A DNA stretch of 36,022 nucleotides. Origin: a bacterium. Its GTDB lineage: Bacteria > Planctomycetota > UBA1135 > GCA-002686595. Both the position numbers and the translations under genes were made by a program. Location of the stretch: the NCBI GenBank assembly GCA_030426745.1, contig JAUHYB010000006.1, positions 1 through 36,022 on the forward strand, given 5' to 3'. Below, piece after piece: positions 1-12,191 of the stretch. Under the pieces are notes generated by a model that was not told where the DNA came from, ran no database searches, and saw nothing but the letters and a program-made list of their open reading frames with translations. The stretch's first letter is position 1. Each line of letters begins with the position of its first letter.

Positions 1-575
1 GCCCACGCGCGCTCCTCGAGCGCGGCCTCCAGCGCGGCGACCTCGCGGCGCGCCGCGTCGAGCGCGCCCTCCCGACCGCCGAGGCGCGCGGTCTCGAGCT
101 CGGCCTGCAGCGCGGCGACGTCCGCGCGCCGCCCGTCGCGATCGGCGCGGAAGCGGTCCAGCTCCTCCGCCGTGACCGCGTCGGTGTGCCCGGCCTCGTA
201 CAGCTCCGACCGCCGCGCGTAGTTGAGTTCGGCCAGGTCCAGCGCGGCGCGCGCGCCGGCGAGGCGCGACTCGACCGCGGCCAGCTCCGAGGGTCGGCTG
301 CCGACCTCCAGGTCCGCGAGGCGCGCGCGCGCCGCCGCGAGGCGCTCGTTCGCCTCGGCCAGCCGCGACGACTCGGGCTCCGGATCCAGCTCGAACAGCA
401 GCGCGCCGGCGTCGACCGGCGCGCCCTCGACGACGCCCAGGCGCTCGAGCCGGCCGCCGAAGGGCGACGAGACGTAGACGTAGTCGCCCTCGACGTAGCC
501 CTGGTAGTGGTCCGGCGACCCGGGGGCGCACGCGACCGCGAAACTCGCGAGCAGGACCGCCGCGGCGCGCCGCAT
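1..575 (-). CDS. HlyD-family efflux adaptor (periplasmic membrane-fusion protein), 3' end outside window
   Basis: The frame is open from an ATG at 575-573 to the window edge, giving 191 visible residues. The N-terminus is a lipoprotein-type signal with a lipobox ending at Cys16 (AVAC). Next comes the first half of a biotinyl-lipoyl-like domain (GYVEGDYVYVSSPFGG, then the APVDAGALLFELDP stretch). After about residue 70 there is a long Ala/Arg/Glu/Leu-rich region that reads as the alpha-hairpin coiled coil. This order is typical of HlyD/YhiI/AcrA-type adaptors that link an inner-membrane pump to an outer-membrane channel. The start codon overlaps the stop of the upstream outer-membrane-factor gene (TGATG), so the two are translationally coupled. 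The pump itself would lie beyond the window start. It could serve an ABC or an RND pump; the sequence here does not decide. Confidence 0.88.
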   Translation of the reverse strand, partial: MRRAAAVLLASFAVACAPGSPDHYQGYVEGDYVYVSSPFGGRLERLGVVEGAPVDAGALLFELDPEPESSRLAEANERLAAARARLADLEVGSRPSELAAVESRLAGARAALDLAELNYARRSELYEAGHTDAVTAEELDRFRADRDGRRADVAALQAELETARLGGREGALDAARREVAALEAALEERAW

Positions 576-2047
576 CACGAGTCCCCTCCCTCGACCTGGG
601 TGTCCCGCGCCGCCGCCTCGCGCGCGACGCGCTCCGCGGACGGCCACCCGCCGCCCAGCGCCTTGTGCAGCGCGACCCGCTGCGTCCACACGAGCTCCTC
701 CCGGTCCACCAGGGCGAGTCGCGCGACCGCGGCGTCGATGCGCGAGTCCAGGCGCTCCAGCTCCGTGGCGATGCCGGCGTCACGGCGCCGCGCCTGCACG
801 GCCTCGTTGCGGCGCAACAGCGCGACCGCTTCGCCCTGGTGCGCGAGCGACTCGGTCGCCTTGCCGTAGCGCACGAGGCTCGACTCCACCTCCTCGAACG
901 CGCGTCGCACGGTCGCCTCGTACGCGATGCCCGCTTCCGCGCGCCGCGCCTCGGCCGCGTCCACCCGCGCGTCGACGCGGCCGGCGGAGAACAGGTTCCA
1001 CTCGACGGCGGGCCCGAACTTCCACCCGGTGCTCGACGACTGGAAGAGGTCCTCGAAGTCCCGCGCCTCGAGGTACGGCGACCCGGTCAGCCAGAACTTC
1101 GGGTAGTAGTCCGCCGTCGCGACGCCGACCTGCGCGGTGGCGGCCGCCAGCCGTCGCTCCGCCGCCAGCACGTCCGGCCGGCGGCGCAGGAGGTCCGACG
1201 GCAGGCCCAGCGGCACGCCGGCGGGCGCGGCGGGCAGCGCGCCGGCGTCGGCGAGCTCGGGCACGCCCTCGTCCGGTCGGCGGCCCAGCAGCACGGCCAG
1301 CCGGAACTCGCCCGCGCGCACCTCCGCCTCGAGCGTCGGCACGCGGGACTCCAGGTCCAGCACGGCCGCGCGACCGCGCATCACGGTGGTCGCCGGGACG
1401 TAGCCGCCGTCGCGCTGCCGCGCCAGGACGGCGTTGCGCGCGCGCTCGTCCTCGACGCGGCCCTCGAAGAGGCGCAGGCGTTCCCGGTTCGCGCGCAGCT
1501 CGACGTATTCGCGCGCGACCTCGGCGGCGACGGACAGCATCAACGCGCCGCGCTCCAGCTCCTCGGCCTGCAGCTCGGCCGTCGCCGCTTCCACGCCGCG
1601 TGCGGTCCCGCCGAAGACGTCCAGCTCCCAGGCGACGTCGAAGCCGACGTCCCAGTACTCGATGTCGCGCGGGAACAGGCCCGCCTCCACCGCCGGGCCG
1701 AAGCGCGGGTTCCCCTCGCTGATCCGGTCCCAGGTGTACCCCGCGCCGACGCCGACCTGCGGCCAGTACCCGCTCGACTCGACGCGACGCAGCGCGCGCG
1801 CGACGCGCACGCGCTCGAGCGACGCCCGCACGTCGTGGTTCGCCGCGAAGGCCTCCTCGACGAGGGCCTGCAACAGCGGGTCGTCGAAGCCTTCCCACCA
1901 GGCGTCGACCGGCGCGTCCGCGAGGTCGTCACGCCCCTCGCCGAAGCGCTCGGCGACCTCCACCTCGGGCGGCGCGTAGTCCGGGCCGACGCGACACGCG
2001 CAACCGAGACCGAGGATCAGAACGGACAGGAGCGGTCGGGAAGACAT
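575..2047 (-). CDS. NodT/TolC-type outer-membrane efflux lipoprotein
   Basis: The 490-residue length is normal for the RND-type outer-membrane factor family (OprM/NodT). The N-terminus is a lipoprotein signal peptide with Cys16 or Cys18 as the likely lipidated residue, followed by the family hallmark RVGPDYAPPEV. The rest has the two OEP repeats: long amphipathic helices, the central LLGRRPDEGVPEL motif and LPSDLLRRRPDVLAAERRLA, which is diagnostic of the family. The product should form the trimeric outer-membrane/periplasmic channel of a tripartite efflux pump. The downstream gene encodes the matching adaptor and starts inside this gene's stop codon (TGATG). A GGAG lies about nine bases before the ATG. 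The substrate cannot be told from this part of the operon. Confidence 0.92.
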   Translation of the reverse strand: MSSRPLLSVLILGLGCACRVGPDYAPPEVEVAERFGEGRDDLADAPVDAWWEGFDDPLLQALVEEAFAANHDVRASLERVRVARALRRVESSGYWPQVGVGAGYTWDRISEGNPRFGPAVEAGLFPRDIEYWDVGFDVAWELDVFGGTARGVEAATAELQAEELERGALMLSVAAEVAREYVELRANRERLRLFEGRVEDERARNAVLARQRDGGYVPATTVMRGRAAVLDLESRVPTLEAEVRAGEFRLAVLLGRRPDEGVPELADAGALPAAPAGVPLGLPSDLLRRRPDVLAAERRLAAATAQVGVATADYYPKFWLTGSPYLEARDFEDLFQSSSTGWKFGPAVEWNLFSAGRVDARVDAAEARRAEAGIAYEATVRRAFEEVESSLVRYGKATESLAHQGEAVALLRRNEAVQARRRDAGIATELERLDSRIDAAVARLALVDREELVWTQRVALHKALGGGWPSAERVAREAAARDTQVEGGDS

Positions 2048-2090
2048 GGCACGACTCCGAGGTTGCGTCGAGCGGCGAACGACGACCGCG

Positions 2091-2118
2091 AGTCTAGCGC
2101 TTCGGGCGTGCCGTCCAC
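2091..2118 (-). promoter_or_regulatory. Candidate promoter of the efflux operon
   Basis: On the minus strand there is a -10-like TAGACT (2096-2091) with GTGGAC (2118-2113) sixteen bases upstream. It lies about 40 bases before the ATG of the outer-membrane factor. The -35 half is weak, so this is a candidate only. The 193-base gap (2048-2240) to the end of the DHOD-like gene shows no gene. Confidence 0.3.
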
Positions 2119-2240
2119 GCGGAAGTCGGGCGCGTGGACGTTTGAAACGGCGAGGGCCGCGGATCGCGCCGCCGCGCTCGCCGAACGCGCCACGAGCGGC
2201 GACCGCGGCGCGCCGCCCCCGGCTCGCTCGCGGGCGCCCG

Positions 2241-3247
2241 CTACGGCATCGGGCTCGTGAACGACGTCAGCGCGCGCATGTAGCCGCCGCGCTCGTAGGC
2301 GCTCGGGTCGGGGCAGTGGTCCAGGTTCATGCTGCCGATCAGCTGCGCGACCGAGTCGTACTCGTGCTCGGAGAGCCAGGTCGAGAGTCCGTCGAGCAGG
2401 CCGCGGGCGAAGGACGGGCCGTGCAGCAGCAGCGCCGACGCCAGCGTCACGACGTTCGCGCCGGCCAGCAGCAGCTTGAGCGCGTCCTCCGCCGAGTGCA
2501 CGCCGCCGGTCGACGCCAGCGACAGGTCGGTGCGCGCGGAGAGGATCGCGATCCAGCGCAAGGACGCGCGCATCTCGCTCGAGCGGCTGAGCTCGAGGCG
2601 CGGCACGACTTGCAGCGCCTCGACGTCGAGGTCCGGGTCCACCGCGCGGTTGAACACGACGACGCCGTTCGCGCCGACCTCCCCCATCCGCCGCGCGAGG
2701 TGCACGGGCGCCGTGAGGTGCGCGCCCAGCTTCACCGACACGGGCACGTCGACCGCGCCGCGCACGGCGGACACCTGGGCCAGGAGCGACTCCTCGACCT
2801 CCGCGCTCGAGACGTCGGGGTCGGTCGGCACGTGGTGCAGGTTCAGCTCGACCGCGTGCGCGCCCGCGTCGACGACCGCGCGGGCGTGCCGCGCCCAGCC
2901 GTCCGCCGAGACGCCGTTCAGGCTGGCGACCACGGGGATCGACAGCGCGCCGCGCAGGTCCTCGACCAGGCGCAGGTAGCCGTCGGGGCCGGTGTTGTAC
3001 GCGGCGAGCTCGGGGAAGTAGTCGCTCGCTTCGCCGTAGCTCTCCGCGCCGAAGTCGCGCAGGCGCCCGAGCTCGAGCTCCTCGTGCTCCACCTGCTCCT
3101 GGAACAGCGACGGCATGACGATCGCGCTGACGCCCGCGTCCTCCAGGCGCCGCGCGGACTCGACGTCGCCGGTCAGCGGGCAGGCGGACGCCACCAGCGG
3201 TCCGGAGAGCTCGAGGCCCATCCAGGTCGTCGACAGGTCGGGCGCGC

Positions 3248-3251
<4 letters not shown>
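2241..3251 (-). CDS. Dihydroorotate dehydrogenase-like FMN protein coupled to NifJ
   Basis: The 336-residue protein has the TIM-barrel signature of the dihydroorotate dehydrogenase family: an N-terminal MGLELSGPLVASACPLTG, a central VPVSVKLGAHL strand, and the C-terminal FMN-phosphate site LASTGGVHSAEDALKLLLAGA. The segment where true enzymes have the catalytic base (LNLSCPN in class 1A) reads LNLHHVPTD, and the usual KT motif near residue 45 reads MPSLF. It is therefore probably not a genuine dihydroorotate dehydrogenase. The ATG at 3251 was chosen over an in-frame upstream ATG at 3317 because it forms an ATGA overlap with the nifJ stop and is preceded by GAGGAG. Coupling to nifJ suggests a flavin redox role alongside pyruvate:ferredoxin oxidoreductase. 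From memory, annotated 'dihydroorotate dehydrogenase-like' genes beside nifJ recur in other bacteria. The exact reaction is unknown. Confidence 0.87.
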
Positions 3252-6820
<3,569 letters not shown>

Positions 6821-6824
6821 CGGA

Positions 6825-6845
6825 GATCCTCCGCGGAGGATCCTA
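6825..6845 (-). promoter_or_regulatory. 18-bp perfect palindrome over the nifJ ribosome site, next to a -10-like TAGGAT
   Basis: GATCCTCCGCGGAGGATC at 6825-6842 is a perfect palindrome ending five bases before the nifJ ATG, and it contains the GGAGG that would serve as Shine-Dalgarno. A TANNNT box (TAGGAT, 6845-6840 on the minus strand) overlaps its far end. A transcript starting from this box would begin within the palindrome. It may be an operator or a translation-masking hairpin. No clear -35 box is seen. Confidence 0.45.
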
Positions 6846-6974
6846 CCGGCGCGAGGGGCGCGGCTCGGTCGGTCCTAGTGCGTAGGTCGGGGCAAGCAGG
6901 GTTCGGGGACCACCACCGCGAGCCGGCGACGCGAGTGATCTCGATGACGGCGCGGGCGACGCTGCGCTAGGCGG

Positions 6975-6996
6975 GGGGACGACATGGGTCGTCCCC
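6975..6996 (-). terminator. Hairpin terminator after the metallo-beta-lactamase-fold gene
   Basis: A perfect 9-bp stem (GGGGACGAC / GTCGTCCCC) with a four-base loop begins 17 bases past the stop codon at 7014. It has no T-tract, as is common in very GC-rich genomes. It is placed to end transcripts of the gene at 7014-7778. Confidence 0.5.
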
Positions 6997-7013
6997 GATT
7001 GCGACCGCGAGAC

Positions 7014-7778
7014 TTACGATTCACCGCGCCTCACGGCGGACGCGCTCGCGGTCGCGAGCGCCGCAGCGAGCTTGCGGAGGAGTGCGACGCCGTCGCCACG
7101 GTACGACGAGCCGTGCATGCAGGCGAGCAGATGGGGCTCAGTCGCCGCGAGGCGGTCGAACACGGCGTCGTACGCGCGCAGCGGCGCGTAGGCGAAGGCC
7201 TCGCGCAGCGCCTCGCTGGGACCCCAGACGTCGTCGGCCGACTCGGTGACCGGCGCCGGCTCCGCGCCCGGTTGCGCAAAGAGGTCGCCGCACAACAGCG
7301 TGAGCGTGCGCTCGTCGAAGAGGTAGCCGCACTCCATCCCGTGCGGCACGTGCGGCGCGTCGATCCAGCGCAGCGTGCTGTGACCGATCGTGATGCGCTC
7401 GCCGTCCGCGAGCGCGCGCGGCGGCCGATCCGCCAGGTCGCCCACCGAGACGACGGCGGCGAGTCGGCTGCACAGCGGCTGCGCTTCGGGCGCGGCGGCC
7501 AGCCACTCGTTGAGCGCGCCGCACTCGTCCGCCTCAACGTGCGAGAAGGACACCCAGCGCAGGCGCTCGACCGGCATCACGCTCGCCACCGCGTCGCGCA
7601 CAGCGGGGAAGATCCCCCGCAGGCCGGTGTGGAACAGCAGCGGCTCCTCGTCCACGAGCAGGAACTGGTTGAAGGTGAAGCCGCCCGGCATCACCTCGTC
7701 GCCGACAGCGGTGCTGATGCGGTAGAGCGAATCGGCGATCTCGTCGATGCGGGTGGTCGAACGGCTGGGCGGGCTCAT
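7014..7778 (-). CDS. Flavodiiron-type MBL-fold protein without flavodoxin domain
   Basis: The 254 residues cover only a metallo-beta-lactamase fold. The metal ligands follow the flavodiiron (ODP) pattern rather than the classic HxHxDH: HxExD is at H80, E82, D84 (SHVEADECG). A histidine of PHVPHG (143 or 146), D165 in CGDLFAQ, and the histidine of MHGSSYRG near 230 complete the set. The residue after D84 is Glu, not the usual His. Known flavodiiron proteins reduce O2 or NO and carry a C-terminal flavodoxin domain, which is missing here. This one may need a separate electron donor or may be a stand-alone sensor or hydrolase. An AGGGA lies about eight bases before the ATG. It is 214 bases downstream of the copper ATPase on the same strand, and that gap holds no other gene. 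Confidence 0.8.
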   Translation of the reverse strand: MSPPSRSTTRIDEIADSLYRISTAVGDEVMPGGFTFNQFLLVDEEPLLFHTGLRGIFPAVRDAVASVMPVERLRWVSFSHVEADECGALNEWLAAAPEAQPLCSRLAAVVSVGDLADRPPRALADGERITIGHSTLRWIDAPHVPHGMECGYLFDERTLTLLCGDLFAQPGAEPAPVTESADDVWGPSEALREAFAYAPLRAYDAVFDRLAATEPHLLACMHGSSYRGDGVALLRKLAAALATASASAVRRGES

Positions 7779-7992
7779 GACGTGGTCCCTTTGGAAGAGG
7801 ATCGGATCGTGCGACGGACGCGGGTCGTGCGCTCGCGGCTCGGCAGCGCGCTTCGATCCTCGCGCGCCGGTCCCCGGCCGTCCAGCGACGAGGAGGCGGT
7901 CCGCACGAGGGTCCAGGTCCGGGCCCGTGCGGTCGGCCTCGCACCGAACGAAACCACCGGGTGACGGACGCCCGCCGGAGCGCTGCTCGGCG

Positions 7993-10200
7993 TCACATCG
8001 AGACCCTCCGCAGTCGGAGCGCGTTGCCGATCACGGACACCGAGCTCAGGCTCATCGCGAGGGCCGCGACCATCGGGCTGAGCAGGACGCCCGCGAGCGG
8101 ATAGAGCACGCCGGCGGCCAGCGGAACTCCGAGCGCGTTGTAGACGAACGCGAAGAACAGGTTCTGACGAATGTTCGTGATCGTCGCGCGGGAGAGCGTG
8201 CGAGCGCGGACGATGCCCTGCAGGTCCCCCTTCACCAGCGTCACCTGCGCCGAGTGCATCGCGACGTCGGTCCCGGTGCCCATGGCGATCCCGACGTGCG
8301 CCGTCGCCAGTGCGGGTGCGTCGTTGATGCCGTCCCCGGCCATCGCGACGAAGCGACCTTCCCGCTGGAGCCGCGCAACGACGTCCGCCTTCTCCGCGGG
8401 GAGCACCTCCGCGACGACCTCGTCGATCCCGATCTTCGCCGCGACCGCGCGCGCGGTCGCCTCGCTGTCCCCCGTCAGCATCACAACGCGCACGCCTTCT
8501 TCGCGCAACGCGGCGAGTGCCTCGGCCGTGGTGTCCTTGATCGGATCGGCCACGGCGAGGGTCGCCGCGTATGCGCCGTCGATCCCGACGAGCATCGCGG
8601 TGCGACCGCCGCGCCGTCCTTCGTCCAGGGTCTCGTCGTCCGGCACGCCGGTGAAGCCGAGCTCGTGGAGCAACCGTGCCGTGCCGACGACGACGTCACG
8701 GCCCTCGACGCGTCCGCGGATCCCCTTGCCCGAGATCGCCTCGAAGCCCTCCGAATCGACGAGTGACAGACTTCGATCGACGGCTCCGGAGACGATCGCC
8801 GCTCCGATCGGGTGCTCGCTGCCCCGCTCCAACGACGCCGCGAGCCGGAGCGCGTCGTCCTCCTCGACGCCCGACGCCGGCCACACTCCGACGAGGCTGG
8901 GCTTGCCGAGCGTCAGCGTCCCGGTCTTGTCGACCACCAGCGTGTCCACGTCGCGGAGCGTCTCCACCGCCTCAGCATCCTTGAACAGGATGCCCGCCGA
9001 CGCACCGCGCCCCATCGCGACGGTGATCGAGATCGGCGTCGCGAGGCCGAGGGCGCAGGGGCAGGCGATGATGAGGACCGCCACGGCGTTGGTCACGGCG
9101 AGGACCCGCGCGTCTCCACCGAACGCCCACCACAGGGCCGCGGTCGCGACGGCGACCAACACGACCGCGGGGACGAACACGGCCGAGACCCGGTCCGCGA
9201 GCTTCTGGATCGGCGCGCGGGATCGCTGCGCCTCCGCGACCTGCTTCACGATGCGCGCCAGCAGCGTGTCCTTGCCGACCTTCGCGGCGCGCACGACGAG
9301 CGAGCCTTGCACGTTGAGCGTCCCTCCGATGACCTCGTCGTCCGGCCGCTTGTCCACGGGGATCGGTTCACCGGTGAGCATCGACTCGTCGAGCGAGCTC
9401 TCGCCGTCCAGGATCACGGCGTCGACCGGGATCGTCTCGCCGGGTCGAATCCGCAAGCGGTCCCCCGCCGCGACACGCTCCAGCGGAACGTCCTCCTCGC
9501 CGTCCTCGGTCAACCGTCGCGCCGTCTTGGGGGCCAACCCGAGCAGCGCGCGAACGGCCGCGCCGGTCCGGCTGCGCGCGCGCAGCTCGAGCACCTGCCC
9601 GAGCAGGACCAGGGTCGTGATCACGGCCGCCGCCTCGAAGTAGACGCCGACCGCTCCGTCCGCGTCGCGGAGCTGCGCGGGGAAGACCTGTGGGAACAAC
9701 AGCGCGACGATGCTGTACAGGTAGGAGATCCCCACGCCGAGGCCGATCAACGTGAACATGTTGAGGTTTCGGCTCGCGATGGACGCGGCGAAGCGCACGA
9801 AGAACGGCCAGGCCCCCCACAACACCACGGGGCTCGCCAGCGCGAACTCGATCCAGGTTCGCGAGCGGGACGGGATCGCGTCCTCGAGCGCCGGCACGAA
9901 CATGTGCCCCATGGAGAGGATCAGGAGCGGGAGGGACAAGAGCGCGCTCACCGCGAACCGACGCGTCATGTCGCGCAGCTCGTGGTCGTCGGGCGCCTCC
10001 TCGGTGATCTCCTTCGGTTCGAGCGCCATGCCGCAGATCGGGCAGCTCCCGGGCCCCAGTTGCACGACCTCCGGGTGCATGGGACAGGTGTACTCGAGCT
10101 CGGTGCCTCCGGCGGACGGATCGACCACCGTGGTCGGAGAGGCTTGGTGCGTGTGGTGTCGGCAAGGCTCGTGTCGGCCGCCGTCGTCGTGCTGGGTCAT
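7993..10200 (-). CDS. copA: Cu(+)-exporting P1B-type ATPase
   Basis: The 735-residue pump has a His-rich start (residues 1-19), then a heavy-metal-binding domain with YTCPMHPEV (37-45) and CPICGMAL (53-60). No CXXC ferredoxin-like HMA domain is present. Eight membrane segments follow. The transmembrane metal site is CPC (ACPCALG near 377), the phosphorylation motif DKTGTLT is near 421, and GDGINDAP is near 620. The last membrane pair contains FVYN and MSLSS, the YN and MSxSS signatures of Cu(+)-transporting group 1B-1. It should export Cu(+) (possibly Ag(+)) from the cytoplasm at ATP cost. It sits 99 bases downstream of a CorE-like sigma gene on the same strand, which suggests metal-responsive control. 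It could also be named CopB-like because of the N-terminal domain. Confidence 0.95.
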   Translation of the reverse strand: MTQHDDGGRHEPCRHHTHQASPTTVVDPSAGGTELEYTCPMHPEVVQLGPGSCPICGMALEPKEITEEAPDDHELRDMTRRFAVSALLSLPLLILSMGHMFVPALEDAIPSRSRTWIEFALASPVVLWGAWPFFVRFAASIASRNLNMFTLIGLGVGISYLYSIVALLFPQVFPAQLRDADGAVGVYFEAAAVITTLVLLGQVLELRARSRTGAAVRALLGLAPKTARRLTEDGEEDVPLERVAAGDRLRIRPGETIPVDAVILDGESSLDESMLTGEPIPVDKRPDDEVIGGTLNVQGSLVVRAAKVGKDTLLARIVKQVAEAQRSRAPIQKLADRVSAVFVPAVVLVAVATAALWWAFGGDARVLAVTNAVAVLIIACPCALGLATPISITVAMGRGASAGILFKDAEAVETLRDVDTLVVDKTGTLTLGKPSLVGVWPASGVEEDDALRLAASLERGSEHPIGAAIVSGAVDRSLSLVDSEGFEAISGKGIRGRVEGRDVVVGTARLLHELGFTGVPDDETLDEGRRGGRTAMLVGIDGAYAATLAVADPIKDTTAEALAALREEGVRVVMLTGDSEATARAVAAKIGIDEVVAEVLPAEKADVVARLQREGRFVAMAGDGINDAPALATAHVGIAMGTGTDVAMHSAQVTLVKGDLQGIVRARTLSRATITNIRQNLFFAFVYNALGVPLAAGVLYPLAGVLLSPMVAALAMSLSSVSVIGNALRLRRVSM

Positions 10201-10250
10201 GTCGGGTTCCTCGTTCGGGTGTGACGCCGGTGCCGACGAAGCACGCGGAG

Positions 10251-10264
10251 CGACCTTACGGTCG
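10251..10264. promoter_or_regulatory. Short dyad overlapping a -10-like box upstream of copA
   Basis: CGACC-TTAC-GGTCG is an inverted repeat 50 bases before the copA start. Read on the minus strand its centre and right arm contain TAAGGT, a TANNNT-like box. GGAAA and GGGAATT lie 5-25 bases further up and resemble ECF -35 cores, but no properly spaced ECF -10 (CGTC) is obvious. It is a candidate control site for copA, possibly read by the sigma factor next door. Confidence 0.3.
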
Positions 10265-10299
10265 AATTCCCACCTTTCCGGAAGTTCGCGGCGCGCGCC

Positions 10300-10896
10300 T
10301 CAGTCCGCGCATCGCCCGCCTCCCGAGGAGTCGCAGGTGCAGTTCAGGCAGCCGTGCTCCGCGCAGGTGGAGCAGAGCTGGACCAGGCGCTCGCGGAGCG
10401 CCCGACGCGCTCGGTGCAGGCGAACCCCCGCGTTGTTCGCCGTGATCCCGAGGTCTTCGGCGACGCTGCCGAGCGCGCGCTGCTCGAGGTCGACCGCCCG
10501 TAGGATCTCGGCGTGCTCCTGCTTCAGCGTCGGGATCAACCCCTCGAAGCATGCGCACACCTCGCCCTGCAGCTCGTCGTCGAAGCGTCGTTCGGACTCC
10601 CGCTCTTGCGCGGCCTCGTCCAACGGCCGGTCCGTGGCGTCGCGACGCCGGTAGTGGTCGACCACCGCGTTCCGCAGGACGCGGTAGAACCAGGGGATCG
10701 CGGAGTCGTGGTCCGCGAGCTCCCCCTGCTTCTCCAGCGCCTTCCCGAACGACGCTTGGAGGATCTCCTCGGCGGCGTCTCGCGACTCGACGCGCGCCTC
10801 GAGGAATCGGATGAACTGTCGCTGTCGAGCCACGAGGGTGTCGACGACGCCCGTCCCCGTCGTTCCTCCGTCGTCCTGAAGTTCGTCGAAGCTCAT
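10300..10896 (-). CDS. CorE-like ECF sigma factor with C-terminal cysteine-rich tail
   Basis: The 198-residue protein has sigma region 2 (RQRQFIRFLEARV through WFYRVLRNAVVDHYRRR, about residues 25-90). Sigma region 4 follows with the helix-turn-helix SVAEDLGITANNAGVRLHRARRAL, about 142-166. The last 24 residues form a tail with six cysteines: C175, C178, C183, C186, C188 and C196. Two further cysteines lie in EVCACFEG. CorE of Myxococcus xanthus is a known ECF factor whose C-terminal Cys-rich domain directly senses copper, and CorE2 senses zinc and cadmium; neither has a membrane anti-sigma factor. The match in layout and the copper ATPase immediately downstream support the same role here. 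The metal specificity is inferred from context, not from residues. The ATG is preceded by AGGAGG at close spacing. Confidence 0.88.
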   Translation of the reverse strand: MSFDELQDDGGTTGTGVVDTLVARQRQFIRFLEARVESRDAAEEILQASFGKALEKQGELADHDSAIPWFYRVLRNAVVDHYRRRDATDRPLDEAAQERESERRFDDELQGEVCACFEGLIPTLKQEHAEILRAVDLEQRALGSVAEDLGITANNAGVRLHRARRALRERLVQLCSTCAEHGCLNCTCDSSGGGRCAD

Positions 10897-10902
10897 CCCC
10901 TC

Positions 10903-10932
10903 CTGCTACCACAGGGGCGCGCAAAGAGACAA
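10903..10932 (-). promoter_or_regulatory. Candidate promoter of the CorE-like sigma gene
   Basis: On the minus strand TTGTCT (10932-10927) and TAGCAG (10908-10903) are 18 bases apart. The -10 box ends six bases before the ATG and runs into the AGGAGG. The last base of the -10 is G instead of T, so this is moderate evidence. If it is used, the transcript would be leaderless or nearly so. Confidence 0.35.
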
Positions 10933-11002
10933 GTCGAGCACAGCGGCGGAGCGCGATTTCGGCCGCGCCCTCGCGCTCTCGGTCCAGGACAGGGCGCGAG
11001 CC

Positions 11003-11032
11003 CGGAGGAGCGGGCCTTCGCTCGCTCCTCCG
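11003..11032 (-). terminator. Hairpin terminator after the methyltransferase gene
   Basis: A perfect 10-bp stem (CGGAGGAGCG / CGCTCCTCCG) with a 10-base loop lies 55 bases past the methyltransferase stop. No T-tract follows. It would separate this gene from the sigma gene starting at 10896. Confidence 0.45.
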
Positions 11033-11087
11033 AGCCCGTCAGCGCGCGCGGTCCGCGACCGCCTCGCTCGATCGGTCCTCGCTCCGC

Positions 11088-12191
11088 TCAGTCCTTGCGC
11101 GACACGAAGTACACGTTGATGAAGTCGTGGCTCAGCTTGTGCTTGCGCGTGCCGGTGAAGCCGGCGGCGGCCAGCATCTCCTCGGCGAGCTCCTCGCCCC
11201 ACATCGTCCCGAGCCCGGCGCCGCCCTGCGACAGCGACACGCTCATGCAGTGCATCGTCGAGATCGTGTAGCCGAACGGACCGGTCGGGTGGTCGAGGTT
11301 CTTCTCGAGGTAGCTCGAGCCGGCGATGTCCTGCATCAAGAAGGTGCCGCCGGGGCGCAGCACGGCGTGGATGTTGTCGAGCACCGCCGCCGGATCCTTC
11401 TGGTCGTGCACGATGTCGAAGGCGGTGACGAGGTCGAAACCCTCGGCGTCCTCGAGGTGCGTGATGTCCTTCGCCTCGAAGCGCGCGTTGGTGAGGCCCA
11501 GCTCGTCCGCGAGCGCGCGCGCCGCCTCGATCGCGTCGGCGCACAGGTCGTACCCGGTGAACTCGCTGTCCGGGAACGCCTGCGCCATGCGACACACCGC
11601 GCGCCCCGAGCCGCAGCCGACGTCGAGCACGCGCGCGCCGGCCGCGAGCGTCTCGGCGAGGCCCTCGTCCAGCGGCAGGATGTGGTCCTGCAGCGCGGCG
11701 ACGACGCTCTGCCCGCTCTCCTCCGCCATCGTCTCGTGGAAGCGGTGGTAGCACTCGTAGCCGAGCCCGCCGCCGGCGCGGAAGCGCTCGACGATCTGCG
11801 TCTCGACGCCGCCCAGCACGCTGAACCACTGCGACGCGACCGCCAGATTCTCCGGCGTCGCGCGCCGCGTCAGCCAGCGCGCGTGCTCGGCGGGCAAGCG
11901 ATAGGTGCGGTCCGCGGGCCGGTAGTCGATCACGCGGCCGGTCACCAGCGCGCCGAGCCACTCGCGCACGTAGCGCTCGTCCAGCTCCGCCGCCTCCGCG
12001 ATCCCCTGCGACGTCGCCCAGTCCATGCCGTCCATCACGTCGAACAGCCCGGTGCGGTGCCCCACCGAGTACATCAGCATCAGGGCGGCCTCGCTGAGCC
12101 CGCCGACGAAGCGCTCGGCGAAGGCCTCGGACTTCGACTCGTCGAAGGCAGGTGCGGCGATCGCGCTCTCGGTCATCGTGTTCGTGTCCAT
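11088..12191 (-). CDS. Class I SAM-dependent methyltransferase with N-terminal winged helix
   Basis: The 367 residues fall into two parts. Residues 20-110 form an all-helical/winged-helix region (SEAALMLMYSVGHRTGLFDVM, then ERYVREWLGALV) as in the Rv2258c-type and small-molecule O-methyltransferases, where it gives dimerisation and substrate binding. Residues about 180-300 are the Rossmann methyltransferase core with the SAM motif VLDVGCGSG, the acidic loop FTGYDL, and DLVTAFDIVHDQ, followed by VLRPGGTFLM. The substrate is unknown. The ATG at 12191 is used; an ATG five codons later (12176) is also possible. Neither has a good Shine-Dalgarno. It is divergent from a LuxR-type regulator across a 495-base gap, which suggests that the regulator controls it. 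Confidence 0.88.
   Translation of the reverse strand: MDTNTMTESAIAAPAFDESKSEAFAERFVGGLSEAALMLMYSVGHRTGLFDVMDGMDWATSQGIAEAAELDERYVREWLGALVTGRVIDYRPADRTYRLPAEHARWLTRRATPENLAVASQWFSVLGGVETQIVERFRAGGGLGYECYHRFHETMAEESGQSVVAALQDHILPLDEGLAETLAAGARVLDVGCGSGRAVCRMAQAFPDSEFTGYDLCADAIEAARALADELGLTNARFEAKDITHLEDAEGFDLVTAFDIVHDQKDPAAVLDNIHAVLRPGGTFLMQDIAGSSYLEKNLDHPTGPFGYTISTMHCMSVSLSQGGAGLGTMWGEELAEEMLAAAGFTGTRKHKLSHDFINVYFVSRKD

Noticed and set aside
2230-2241. GCGGGCGCCCGC palindrome at the end of the DHOD-like gene as a terminator
   Set aside because: It leaves at most a four-base loop with a four-pair stem, overlaps the stop codon, and is common by chance at this GC content.
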